DNA of 64,000 bases, taken from assembly GCA_017513085.1 (NCBI GenBank), contig JAFWDK010000027.1:62001-126000 (forward strand), read 5' to 3'. The position numbers and the translations under genes are program-made. Below the pieces are notes generated by a model. It did not search any database. It had not been told where the DNA came from and worked only from the letters and a program-made list of their open reading frames with translations. This document shows, one piece after another, positions 26,074 to 34,599 of this stretch; positions within the stretch are counted from its first letter, which is position 1, and every line of letters begins with the position of its first letter. Source of the stretch: Clostridiales bacterium (GTDB taxonomy: Bacteria; Bacillota; Clostridia; Saccharofermentanales; Saccharofermentanaceae).

Positions 26074-27248
26074 GCGAGAATTATTACTACACTATGCCGG
26101 ATACGAACCAGATCAACAATACATATAACAACGATGCATCAGACAACGCGGACAATAAGAAAACAAAGAGCCCCTATCTGCGTCTTCTTCTCACCTGTAT
26201 GTTGATCCTGACTATTATTCTTGCAATCGGCGGCACCGCCTATTTTCTTCACGATCAAGGCATCGTAGATCTGCCCGGTTTTTCGGCAAAGAGTTCGGAA
26301 GCCTCACGAAGAAGCAACAAGAAAACTTCTTCCAACGGTGGCGTCAAAGCCCTGGCGGGAGGTCCTGAAATGACATTACCGGAAACCGGTGATCTGACCG
26401 GCACCGTAGTGATCCTTGATGCCGGACATGGCGGAAGAGACACCGGATGCGTTTTCCCCTTTAATAATCCGGATTATAATGAATGCGACTTCACGCTTCG
26501 TATCGCCGAGCAGGTTAAGAAGGACCTCACATCTCGCGGAGCAACCGTATATATGACACGTACCGACAACGATTGGGTCTCACTTTATAACCGTATCGCC
26601 CAGACCCACCTGATCTGCATGGACATCGCCAAAGAGCGTGGCGTCCTTCCGTTCTCGGAAGAACGTGAAAGTGAACTTCGCGCGCTCCTGCAGCAGTCGA
26701 TCGACATCAACGAAGATACTGTAGCTTCCGGCGGCATGGGCCTCATGGTCGGATCCGGAGTCGGCGAAGATCTTAAGGAATTGATGGAAATGGAGTATGA
26801 ACTGGAAAACGTGTTCTTCCTTTCTATTCACCTTAACTCCAACGAATCCCGTACTTTACACGGTACACAGATCTACTACGTTACAGACGAATCCATTATC
26901 AAGAGCGAGCGCAACCAGATGCGGACCAATTCCGAATTCCGTCGCTCTGACTTCCCGATCCGTGACGAATACTATGGTCGTCCGAGTGAAAGAAGTGAGA
27001 TCCTTTCCCAGTACCTCTATGATTGTATCGTCGGCGAGATCCCGGAATTCGAAACCAACGCACATCCGGTCCTGGATGACAACTACGCCGTACTCCGTGA
27101 GCATGGCCTGACCGGCGCACTGGTCGAGGTTTCCTTCCTCTCCGATGACAATGACCGCGAGATCCTTCTCCAGGATGGCACCAACGCCAAAGTGGCCAAG
27201 GGCATCGGTGACGCACTTGCTTACTACAAGTTGCAAGAAGAAGGCTGA
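26070..27248 (+). CDS. N-acetylmuramoyl-L-alanine amidase, membrane-anchored (paralog 1)
   Basis: A 392-residue cell-wall hydrolase: cytoplasmic Asn-rich start, membrane segment about residues 37-58, Ser/Lys-rich linker, then Amidase_3 domain. Zinc ligands: ILDAGHGGRDTG (His), the Glu in NPDYNECDFT, SIHLNSNE (His); catalytic Glu in LVEVSFLSDDND. Between the second and third ligands is an inserted helical stretch of about 90 residues, present also in paralog 2, that may gate the active site. No start codon lies at normal distance from the ribosome site; I use the ATG at 26070, which overlaps a short leader ORF. The frame remains open upstream to 25881 but crosses the promoter. Confidence 0.88.
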   Translation: MSENYYYTMPDTNQINNTYNNDASDNADNKKTKSPYLRLLLTCMLILTIILAIGGTAYFLHDQGIVDLPGFSAKSSEASRRSNKKTSSNGGVKALAGGPEMTLPETGDLTGTVVILDAGHGGRDTGCVFPFNNPDYNECDFTLRIAEQVKKDLTSRGATVYMTRTDNDWVSLYNRIAQTHLICMDIAKERGVLPFSEERESELRALLQQSIDINEDTVASGGMGLMVGSGVGEDLKELMEMEYELENVFFLSIHLNSNESRTLHGTQIYYVTDESIIKSERNQMRTNSEFRRSDFPIRDEYYGRPSERSEILSQYLYDCIVGEIPEFETNAHPVLDDNYAVLREHGLTGALVEVSFLSDDNDREILLQDGTNAKVAKGIGDALAYYKLQEEG

Positions 27249-27349
27249 TTTCGCTTTAAAATTCGTCAAAATCACTATATTCCCTCTCAGCTACTGAAAA
27301 ATAAGCCTTTCGACGATATGTTCACACTTCTTTTTCAAAATATATCAAA

Positions 27350-27384
27350 TTTGTAATTTACAACTGCCGAGAAAAGTTTATACT
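27350..27384 (+). promoter_or_regulatory. promoter of second amidase gene
   Basis: TTTGTAATTT starts 29 bp before TATACT (27379-27384), exactly as before paralog 1; TTTACA at 27357-27362 would be the -35 with 16-bp spacing. Confidence 0.6.
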
Positions 27385-27412
27385 ATAGTTGCACATTAAA
27401 GAGAGGAACGAT

Positions 27413-28606
27413 ATGAAAAACAACCAACCACATTCGAGATCTTACACGGGCGCTTCAAAAGCCAATACAACCCAAACCTATTCCCAAACCACGCGTCCGT
27501 CTCGAAGAAAAACCAAGTATGCCCGTCTGGTATTAGCATACGCAATCTTCATTGTATGTTCTGTACTAGCTCTTGGTGGCGGTGTGTATCTTCTCTACCG
27601 CACGGGTCTTTTTGGTAATTCGAGCCGGTCTGAAGAGGAAACCTCTTCGGCCGGCCTTTCCAATATTACAAGCGAAGCGACCACTCTCGCTTCAACTTCC
27701 CTTGAAGAAACCACTTCTCTTCCGACTACACTTCCTAATGCCGGCGACCTGACAGGATATACGATCATTCTCGATCCGGGACACGGCGGTTGGGACCGTG
27801 GTACTTCCTATCCGTACAACAGCGACCAGAACGAGGAGCCGACGATCACGATCAAGATTGCCGAAGTGCTCAAGCCGGAACTGGAAAGCCGTGGCGCGAA
27901 AGTATATTTAACACGTACGGAAGACAAATACTATTCCCTTTACTATCGTATCGCTGAAGTTCATCTGATCTGCATGGATATTGCCAAGGAACGTGGTATT
28001 CTCCCCTTCTCCGCCGAGCACGAGCAGGAGCTGAGGAATAAGCTGGAAGAGATCAAGACGATCAATGATAACAGTTATTCGAAGGGCGGCATGGGTTTCA
28101 TGGGCGGAACCGGTGTTGGCGAAGAGTTGCGAGAGCTTTTCGAGATGGAATACAAGCTTCCTGACGTCGTCTTTATGTCCATCCACCTGAATGCGCACTA
28201 TGATGACAATACCCATGAGCCGGTCAATCACCATGGTCTTGAAGTAACTTTCGTTACGGATGACGCGGTCAACACTTACGAAGGCAACCCGAAGAATCAG
28301 ACAGCCGGCGCTCCGGTCCGCGATGCTTATCACGGCCGTCCGAACGAGCATAATCAGTTATACTGTCAGACGATCTATGATACGGTTACGGCAGGCATGC
28401 CGGAACTCAAGTCCAATATGGACAAGCCGGTCTACACCGCAAACTGGGCCGTCATCCGAAAGATCGGACTGGTCGGCACATTGTTTGAATATGGTTTCAT
28501 CTCTCACGAGACGGACCGCAACATCCTGACAAACGAAGAATCGTTAAAGAAGATGTGCGGTTACGTAGCCGACGGATTCGAAGAGTATTTCAAGCAGATC
28601 AAGTAA
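27413..28606 (+). CDS. N-acetylmuramoyl-L-alanine amidase, membrane-anchored (paralog 2)
   Basis: A 397-residue paralog of the preceding amidase with the same layout: Asn/Ser-rich cytoplasmic start, membrane segment about 41-62, Ser/Thr-rich linker, Amidase_3 domain. Ligands: ILDPGHGGWDRG, Glu in SDQNEEPTIT, SIHLNAHY; catalytic Glu in LFEYGFISHETD. The inserted helical block (LICMDIAKERGILPF onward) is the most similar part between the two. GAGAGGAA lies 5-6 nt before the ATG at 27413. Probably outward-facing peptidoglycan hydrolases used in growth or division; the pair arose by duplication including the promoter. Confidence 0.9.
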   Translation: MKNNQPHSRSYTGASKANTTQTYSQTTRPSRRKTKYARLVLAYAIFIVCSVLALGGGVYLLYRTGLFGNSSRSEEETSSAGLSNITSEATTLASTSLEETTSLPTTLPNAGDLTGYTIILDPGHGGWDRGTSYPYNSDQNEEPTITIKIAEVLKPELESRGAKVYLTRTEDKYYSLYYRIAEVHLICMDIAKERGILPFSAEHEQELRNKLEEIKTINDNSYSKGGMGFMGGTGVGEELRELFEMEYKLPDVVFMSIHLNAHYDDNTHEPVNHHGLEVTFVTDDAVNTYEGNPKNQTAGAPVRDAYHGRPNEHNQLYCQTIYDTVTAGMPELKSNMDKPVYTANWAVIRKIGLVGTLFEYGFISHETDRNILTNEESLKKMCGYVADGFEEYFKQIK

Positions 28607-28617
28607 GGAGAGGTCTT

Positions 28618-29430
28618 ATGAGCATCGCCGTCATCACCGGAGCATCATCTGGAATGGGCGAAGAATTTGCCCGACGGCTCGTTGCGGAAAAAGACGGGTT
28701 TCCCGGCGCTCCTTTTGACGAGATCTGGCTGATCGCAAGATCAGAAGAGAAGCTGCGTCTCCTCGCCGAAGAACTTGGCGGAAACAGATACCGCGCGCTC
28801 CCTCTGGATTTAACCTCTCCTTCCGACATCTCCCGTCTTTCCGATATTTTAGAAGAAGAAAAACCACAAGTCGGACTTCTCATCAACTGTGCCGGCATGG
28901 GCAAACTGGGTGCTTTTGCCTCACACAGCAAGCAGGACGTGCATACGATGGTAACTTTGAACTGCACGGCCTTGAGCGAAGTCACGCACATGTTTCTTCC
29001 CTACATGATCTCTTACGGCGACACGCTTTCGGCAAAAGGCGGTCCCCGAATCATCAACATCGCGTCTTCCGCCGGTTTCCTTCCGCAGCCGGATTTCGCA
29101 CTTTACGCCGCGACAAAATCCTTCGTGATCTCTTTGTCGCGCGCGCTCCACGTCGAAGTAAAACCGCACCATATATCGGTCACCTGCGTGTGCCCGGGAC
29201 CGGTGGATACAAATTTCGTCAAAGTCTCCAAGAGTGACCCGAACGCCCGGATCACCGGATTCAAAGCCAAATTTGTCACTACCGTCGACAAGCTGATCCC
29301 TGCCTCGCTTCGTGCCGCCAAAAAAGGCAAGCGGATGCTGGTCTTCGGATTCGGGCAGAAAATGCTGCACCTCGCTTCGAAGATCCTTCCCACGAATCTG
29401 ATCCTGTATTTCGAAAAAGATATGAAATAA
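28618..29430 (+). CDS. short-chain dehydrogenase/reductase
   Basis: A 270-residue SDR enzyme starting MSIAVITGASSGMGEEFARR (cofactor-binding TGxxxGxG), with INCAGMGKLG, the Ser of INIASSAG and the catalytic YAATKS. The pattern fits the DltE/YqjQ-like classical SDR branch using NADP(H), but substrate is unknown. AAGGAGAGG lies 5 nt upstream of the ATG and the gene follows amidase 2 by 11 nt, so it is likely cotranscribed. The C-terminal 60 residues, basic and hydrophobic, may contact the membrane. Confidence 0.9.
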   Translation: MSIAVITGASSGMGEEFARRLVAEKDGFPGAPFDEIWLIARSEEKLRLLAEELGGNRYRALPLDLTSPSDISRLSDILEEEKPQVGLLINCAGMGKLGAFASHSKQDVHTMVTLNCTALSEVTHMFLPYMISYGDTLSAKGGPRIINIASSAGFLPQPDFALYAATKSFVISLSRALHVEVKPHHISVTCVCPGPVDTNFVKVSKSDPNARITGFKAKFVTTVDKLIPASLRAAKKGKRMLVFGFGQKMLHLASKILPTNLILYFEKDMK

Positions 29431-29471
29431 CGCGCAAAGCTGAATCTCGCGCCAGAAGCTTCACCCTGCCG

Positions 29472-30362
29472 TCAGAGCTGAAGCTTGAATATCGTGCGTT
29501 CCTTACCGTGCGTGATCTTCTTTCGGATCAGGTCCAGGATCGTGCAGAGCCACACACCCAGAATAAAGCCCACCACATTCATCCAGGCATCGTCGATATC
29601 GCACTCGCCCATATGGAACAGGTACTGCACCGCTTCGATGGAACCGGCAAGAAAAAACGGGAAGATGTATAAGATCCATCGGTGAGCTCTCTCCCTCCAC
29701 CACAGAGCCATATAGAAGCCCATCGGCATGAAGATCAGGAGGTTTCCGAAAAACTGCACAAAGATACCATCCCGGAACTTTCCTTTCTTGATCATTGGCC
29801 AGTATACGGCAAAAGCACCCTTCAGCGGCTTGAGATTCAAAGTTCCGTTTCCGAAGTGGCGGTTTCTCTGAAGCACAAAAAGATCAGCCAGAAGAAGCAG
29901 ATACAAGAGAAAAAACACAATGCTCGAACAGAAAAAACCTCGTCCGAAAGTACGGCGGATATGCGCGGCATTCCATTTCTTATGCGCGAAGAGCCGTATC
30001 AGGATCGTAACGGATACACCGCCACACCACATCAGGATGACCTGAAAACACCATTCGTAGTCCATAGCCTTCAGCATGGCTTTTATTCCGCCATCCAGAT
30101 GGCTGAAGAAAAAATACAGCGTATTGGCCAGAATGCCGAAAGTCTGAAGTAACGAGCACAGAAAATGGCTCTTGGAAAGAATGAACATAAAAAAAGTCAT
30201 GCCTACCGCCATACCCAGCAGGAAAAACTCCTGCCAAGGCGAAAACAGCAATGATTCACTTACTTCAATAAGCATCGGATGCAATCCGACACTGGCGATA
30301 AATGCCAGTGCAATGAGTTGATTTAAACCTCTGTTTCTGGATTTTTTTGCATTACTCTTCAT
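29472..30362 (-). CDS. VanZ-like membrane protein
   Basis: A 296-residue protein with about seven to eight membrane segments. The C-terminal third has the VanZ pattern: FFGNLLIFMPMGF, then GSIEAVQYLF and CDIDDAWMNVVGFILG. VanZ-like proteins can give low-level teicoplanin resistance in other bacteria, but most chromosomal copies have no known role. The N-terminal four segments are extra compared with VanZ itself. It overlaps the aroQ-CM gene by 11 nt at its start, so it is probably the last gene of the aromatic operon transcript, though functionally unrelated. Confidence 0.85.
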   Translation of the reverse strand: MKSNAKKSRNRGLNQLIALAFIASVGLHPMLIEVSESLLFSPWQEFFLLGMAVGMTFFMFILSKSHFLCSLLQTFGILANTLYFFFSHLDGGIKAMLKAMDYEWCFQVILMWCGGVSVTILIRLFAHKKWNAAHIRRTFGRGFFCSSIVFFLLYLLLLADLFVLQRNRHFGNGTLNLKPLKGAFAVYWPMIKKGKFRDGIFVQFFGNLLIFMPMGFYMALWWRERAHRWILYIFPFFLAGSIEAVQYLFHMGECDIDDAWMNVVGFILGVWLCTILDLIRKKITHGKERTIFKLQL

Positions 30363-31116
30363 GGGTCTCGTTTCTTAGTCGGGTCTGCCTTTCTTTGGAA
30401 AGCCGCATGATCTCCTTCATGAAATCCTGCGCCAAATCCGCGTATTGCTTCTCCACCCCATTTCCGGCCTGTTCCAGGATCTCCTGCTCTCTTGCCGGCA
30501 CGTACGTTTCTTTACCCATCTCCATTTTTATCTTCGCGATACGCTCCACGTGCTTCATCCTCCGCTCAAAAAGCACCAGAAGCTCTTTGTTCAACTGATC
30601 CACGGCCAGGCGTTCTTCCGCAAGAAGCGCCTCAGGTCCTGCCTTCTCTTCCGCTTTCAGTTCTTCCGTGGTCGTTGTATCTTTCATATACTTATCCACC
30701 AGTTTTTCCATCGCAACCAGATAGCTCTTCACGCCCAACCCGCTGATCTGCTCTACGCAGACCGCTTCAATGACAGAACGGTTCCGGAAATCCTCACGAT
30801 TATGGATATCGGAAAGATGCACTTCCACCACCGGGATCTTGATCAGTTCGATGGCGTCACGGATAGCGATGCTATAGTGTGTGTATGCGCCGGCGTTGAG
30901 CACAATGCCGTCCACTACACCCATGGACGTGTGAAGTTTCCGGATCAAAGCCGACTCGGATTCAGACTGAAAGCAGACCACCTTCACACCCAGTTCGATG
31001 CCCTTATTGATGCAGGCATTCTCCAGATCCGCAAGGGTCCCGCTACCGTAATGCTTCGGATCACGCTTACCCAGCATGGAAAGGTTCGGTCCGTTCATGA
31101 TCAATATCGTCTTCAT
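30352..31116 (-). CDS. aroQ: 3-dehydroquinate dehydratase (type II) fused to chorismate mutase
   Basis: A 254-residue bifunctional protein. Residues 1-148 are type II dehydroquinase: NGPNLSMLGKRDPKHYGS (catalytic Arg18 and Tyr23), LNAGAYTHYSIAIRDA, EVHLSDIHNREDFRNRS. After a charged linker (150-162), residues about 163-245 form an AroQ-class chorismate mutase helix bundle: LAVDQLNKELLVLFERR, IAKIKMEMG, YVPAREQEILEQ carry the conserved Arg, Lys and Arg-Glu. The enzyme would work on step 3 of the shikimate pathway and on the first step after chorismate. It overlaps the aroC end by 4 nt (coupled). I know of chorismate mutase fused to other partners; fusion to dehydroquinase is uncommon. Confidence 0.88.
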   Translation of the reverse strand: MKTILIMNGPNLSMLGKRDPKHYGSGTLADLENACINKGIELGVKVVCFQSESESALIRKLHTSMGVVDGIVLNAGAYTHYSIAIRDAIELIKIPVVEVHLSDIHNREDFRNRSVIEAVCVEQISGLGVKSYLVAMEKLVDKYMKDTTTTEELKAEEKAGPEALLAEERLAVDQLNKELLVLFERRMKHVERIAKIKMEMGKETYVPAREQEILEQAGNGVEKQYADLAQDFMKEIMRLSKERQTRLRNETHEE

Positions 31117-32198
31117 AGTCCATATTCTCCTTTACCCATCAGACAATCAAGAAGCGCCAATGCCAGAGCACCTTCCACAACCGGAAGCGCACGTGGCACG
31201 ATGCAGGCATCGTGGCGGCCCGGGATCTCGATCTTTACATTCTCTTTGGTATCCAGATTTACCGTCTCCTGCTCCTTGGAAATCGACGGAGTCGGCTTAA
31301 AAGCCACCTGCGCCAGGATCGGCATACCATTACTGATACCGCCTTCAAATCCTCCGCCGTGGTTAGTCGTCATGCGAAGTTTCTCGTCCTGAAAAGACAA
31401 GTGATCATTATTCTCTGAGCCCCGGCGTTCCGCGACCGCAAACCCGCTTCCGAAAGAAACACCCTTTACTGCCGGAATACCGAATGCCAGCTGGGCAAAA
31501 CTGCTCTCGACCGTATCCCACATCGGTGAACCGATTCCTCCCGGGAATCCCGTCGCCATAACTTCCACGATACCGCCGACCGAATCTCTGTCCGCCCTGG
31601 CCGAATCGATTTCTTCCTTCATTCTGGCAGCCAGGCTCTCGTTTTCCTGTGCAAAAGCACCCTCAGCCGGAATGACGGGTGTCTCGACGTCTTCCCAGCT
31701 TTCCGCCGCAATCTTGCCGATACGGATAATATGCCCGTACACTTCCGTCCCCGTCTTCGCCTTGAGGACCTGCTTAGCGATCGCTCCGGCAAAAAGGACA
31801 GGAGCCGTCAGTCTTCCTGAAAAGTGTCCGGAACCTCTCGGATCATTATTCATCTTATAACGCAAACGTGAAGTATAGTCCGCATGTCCCGGACGTGGCG
31901 TCGTCATGAAGCCCTCGTAGTCCGAAGAATGCTGATTCGTATTCAGGATCTCAACTGCCAAGGGTGAACCTGTCGTCTTTCCACGATAGATGCCTGACAG
32001 TACGGTCGGAAGATCCGGTTCTCTTCGCGGAGTCGAACCCGCCTGCGTTCCCGGCGCCCGGCGCTGCATCTCTTTGACGATCTGCGCCTCGTCGATGGAG
32101 ACTCCACTCGGCAATCCGTCGATCACCACACCGATCGCCGCACCGTGCGACTCCCCGTAAATGCTGATCTTCAAGCGCTTACCCCACGTTGATCCCAT
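31113..32198 (-). CDS. aroC: chorismate synthase
   Basis: A 361-residue FMN-dependent lyase that makes chorismate from EPSP. Signatures: SIYGESHGAAIGVVIDG at the start, MQRRAPGTQAGSTPRREPD, and DPRGSGHFSGRLTAP. The start at 32198 has GGGAGG 8-9 nt upstream; an 11-codon extension upstream is open but lacks a site. The gene overlaps the end of aroA by about 20 nt and the start of aroQ-CM by 4 nt, so translation is tightly coupled. Confidence 0.94.
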   Translation of the reverse strand: MGSTWGKRLKISIYGESHGAAIGVVIDGLPSGVSIDEAQIVKEMQRRAPGTQAGSTPRREPDLPTVLSGIYRGKTTGSPLAVEILNTNQHSSDYEGFMTTPRPGHADYTSRLRYKMNNDPRGSGHFSGRLTAPVLFAGAIAKQVLKAKTGTEVYGHIIRIGKIAAESWEDVETPVIPAEGAFAQENESLAARMKEEIDSARADRDSVGGIVEVMATGFPGGIGSPMWDTVESSFAQLAFGIPAVKGVSFGSGFAVAERRGSENNDHLSFQDEKLRMTTNHGGGFEGGISNGMPILAQVAFKPTPSISKEQETVNLDTKENVKIEIPGRHDACIVPRALPVVEGALALALLDCLMGKGEYGL

Positions 32199-33486
32199 GT
32201 ATATTTCCTCCCAGATCCAGATATTCTTCAAAAAAAGTCGGATAGGATTTCTCCACCGCCACCGGATCTTTTATCCAGATGGTATCTTTTGCCACCGTAG
32301 CAGCCACAGCAGATGCCATGACCAGACGATGGTCCTTATGCGTATCGATCGTGCCGCCCGAAAAGACTCTCTCTCCCGGCGCGTAGTGTTTACCTCGGAT
32401 CGTCATCCCGTCCCGGAATACCTCCACATCCGCGCCCAGAACACGAAGCATGCCCGCTGTCGAAGCCAGTCTGTCCGACTCCTTCAGCGCAAGTCTCTCC
32501 GCATGAACGATATGTGTCTCGCAATCCGTCGCCGCCGCGGCAACAGCAAATACAGGCACCAGATCCGGCACATCACTGGCGTCCATCTCAAAAATCTTCT
32601 CTCCGCCTTCCTTCCGTCCGGCCTTTCGAAGCCCGGCAAGCAGCGTCTCGATCGCCTGATCGCCCTGCGCCGTCTTCGAAGGAAGATCCGGAAGAACGAC
32701 AGCCGATCCTAAATAATCCGCCACCAGCCAGAAAGCCGCCTGCGAATAGTCAGCTTCGATTGCAAAAGCACTTTCTCTTTTTGTTTTCGGCGCTCCGGTC
32801 AGGTAGTAGCCTCCCTTTTCCGAAACCACCTCACAACCGAAGGCCCGCATGACATCCAGCGTCATGTTGACATACGGCTCCGATTCCAGCTTCGTGGAAA
32901 GACGGATCCGCGAAGCTTCCTGCTCGTGCGAAAGAGCCATCAGAAGACCCGATATGTACTGGGAACTCACGTTTCCCGGCAAAGTATATTCTCCTGCGCG
33001 CATCTTTCCTTTGATCTCCAATGGCAGCGAAAGACCATTCTCGTCCCGATAGATCATCTGTGCGCCACTGTTCTCAAAAACACCTTCGTATTCTTTAATA
33101 GGACGATTCGGAAGCCGCCCGTGTCCCACAAAACATGTCGGGATGCCAAGGACCGCGACAAGCGGGATCAAAAAGCGAAGTGTCGACCCGGATTCTTTGC
33201 AGTCGATCTGCAAAGGTGTATCGTCTTCGGACATCTCCTTGCGGTCTGCATATTCCTGAAGTTTAAGAAGCGCTGCACGGGTCGCCAGAATGTCGTCCGA
33301 AGCATGCTCCAGATCGACTTTCGCCAAAGAAACATCTCCCGCAAGAAACGCCATGATCAAGGCACGGTGCGCCACACTTTTAGACTGCGGCACACTCACA
33401 CTGCCGGTCAGTTTTCCCGGTTCGATGCCAAGTTTGCCCGCGTTAAAAAGGGCAGAAAGTCGTATCTTCTGTTGTTCTTTATCCAA
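32179..33486 (-). CDS. aroA: 3-phosphoshikimate 1-carboxyvinyltransferase (EPSP synthase)
   Basis: A 435-residue EPSP synthase joining shikimate-3-phosphate and PEP. Seen: VPQSKSVAHRALIMAFLAG near residue 31 (class II-like), GSTLRFLIPL, VSSQYISGLLMAL, and a C-terminal DHRLVMASAVAA. The start is a TTG at 33486 with AAGGGAG 7-8 nt upstream. The glycine-rich loop is altered (CKESGSTLRFL); how glyphosate-sensitive the enzyme is cannot be said. Part of the aromatic operon, 17 nt downstream of aroB. Confidence 0.92.
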   Translation of the reverse strand: MDKEQQKIRLSALFNAGKLGIEPGKLTGSVSVPQSKSVAHRALIMAFLAGDVSLAKVDLEHASDDILATRAALLKLQEYADRKEMSEDDTPLQIDCKESGSTLRFLIPLVAVLGIPTCFVGHGRLPNRPIKEYEGVFENSGAQMIYRDENGLSLPLEIKGKMRAGEYTLPGNVSSQYISGLLMALSHEQEASRIRLSTKLESEPYVNMTLDVMRAFGCEVVSEKGGYYLTGAPKTKRESAFAIEADYSQAAFWLVADYLGSAVVLPDLPSKTAQGDQAIETLLAGLRKAGRKEGGEKIFEMDASDVPDLVPVFAVAAAATDCETHIVHAERLALKESDRLASTAGMLRVLGADVEVFRDGMTIRGKHYAPGERVFSGGTIDTHKDHRLVMASAVAATVAKDTIWIKDPVAVEKSYPTFFEEYLDLGGNIHGINVG

Positions 33487-33503
33487 GTTGTTCTCCCTTC
33501 AAC

Positions 33504-34544
33504 TCAGAGCAGATCTTTCAGTTCCTGCTCCGAGAGCGGCTGTGTTTTCGAATCACCGATTTCCTTGATCACGACGAAGTAGACTTTACCATTCAGCTTC
33601 TTCTTATCCGAAAGCATCGTCTGGTAGAGATCTTCAACCGGAAGATCGGTAGATGTCGGCAGGTGCCATTTCTCCAGTACGTTCAGAATACGTTCCTTCA
33701 CGCCCTTCGGTGTCTGACCCAGTTTCTCACCGATCTCGCAAGCCTTGATCATGCCGATCGCAACCGCTTCACCATGTGTGTAACGGCTATATCCGGAAAC
33801 CTTCTCGATAGCATGACCCCACGTGTGGCCAAAGTTCAGAAGCATTCTTTCGCCCGTATCAAACTCATCGTTCTGGACAACTGTCGTCTTGATCTTTACG
33901 CAACGCTCCAGCATCCATTCCATATCCGCCTGGCCCTTTTCGATCGCCTCAAAAAGCATCGCATCGCGGATACATCCGTACTTAATAACTTCCGCCATGC
34001 CCTCTGCCATACGTGTTCTCGAAAGTGATTTCAAAAGACCCGGATCGATCACGACAGCCTTCGGCTGATAAAAAGCACCGACCAGGTTCTTACCGAACGG
34101 CATATCGATACCTGTTTTTCCGCCGATGGAAGAGTCCACCTGTGCCAGAAGTGTCGTCGGTACCTGGATCAAAGGACAGCCGCGCATATACGTTGCCGCC
34201 GCAAATCCTGTCAGATCGCCGACTACGCCGCCGCCAAGCGCGATCACAAGGTCGGTTCTCGTCATGCCGAAATCGTGCATGGCACCATAGATGGCAAAAA
34301 GATTCTTCTCGCATTTACTGGATTCACCGCTCTCCACGGTATAGGAAGCGATCTCAAATCCCGCGCTCTGAAGCGATTTTTTCGCCTGCTCCAGATACAG
34401 CCCTTCCACAATGGAATCCGTAACGATAAATGCTTTACGGCTCCGGACCGTCTTTCCCGCCACATCGCCCAACTGAGCCAGTGCTCCGGTACGAATCAGG
34501 ATCGGGTATTTTCCTTGGTTTGTATTTGCCATGATCTCCGGCAT
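33504..34544 (-). CDS. aroB: 3-dehydroquinate synthase
   Basis: A 346-residue NAD- and metal-dependent enzyme closing DAHP to dehydroquinate. Signatures: ALGGGVVGDLTGFAAATYMRG near residue 100, VPTTLLAQVDSSIGGKTGID, and the metal ligands in NFGHTWGHAIE and the preceding EVIKYG. GGAGGTGA lies 6-7 nt before the ATG. Follows the aroE-aroK gene after a 55-nt gap and precedes aroA closely. Confidence 0.94.
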   Translation of the reverse strand: MPEIMANTNQGKYPILIRTGALAQLGDVAGKTVRSRKAFIVTDSIVEGLYLEQAKKSLQSAGFEIASYTVESGESSKCEKNLFAIYGAMHDFGMTRTDLVIALGGGVVGDLTGFAAATYMRGCPLIQVPTTLLAQVDSSIGGKTGIDMPFGKNLVGAFYQPKAVVIDPGLLKSLSRTRMAEGMAEVIKYGCIRDAMLFEAIEKGQADMEWMLERCVKIKTTVVQNDEFDTGERMLLNFGHTWGHAIEKVSGYSRYTHGEAVAIGMIKACEIGEKLGQTPKGVKERILNVLEKWHLPTSTDLPVEDLYQTMLSDKKKLNGKVYFVVIKEIGDSKTQPLSEQELKDLL

Positions 34545-34599
34545 AAGATCACCTCCGTTTATTCTCGTTCTGTATACTATTTTATCATTTCACGACGTA

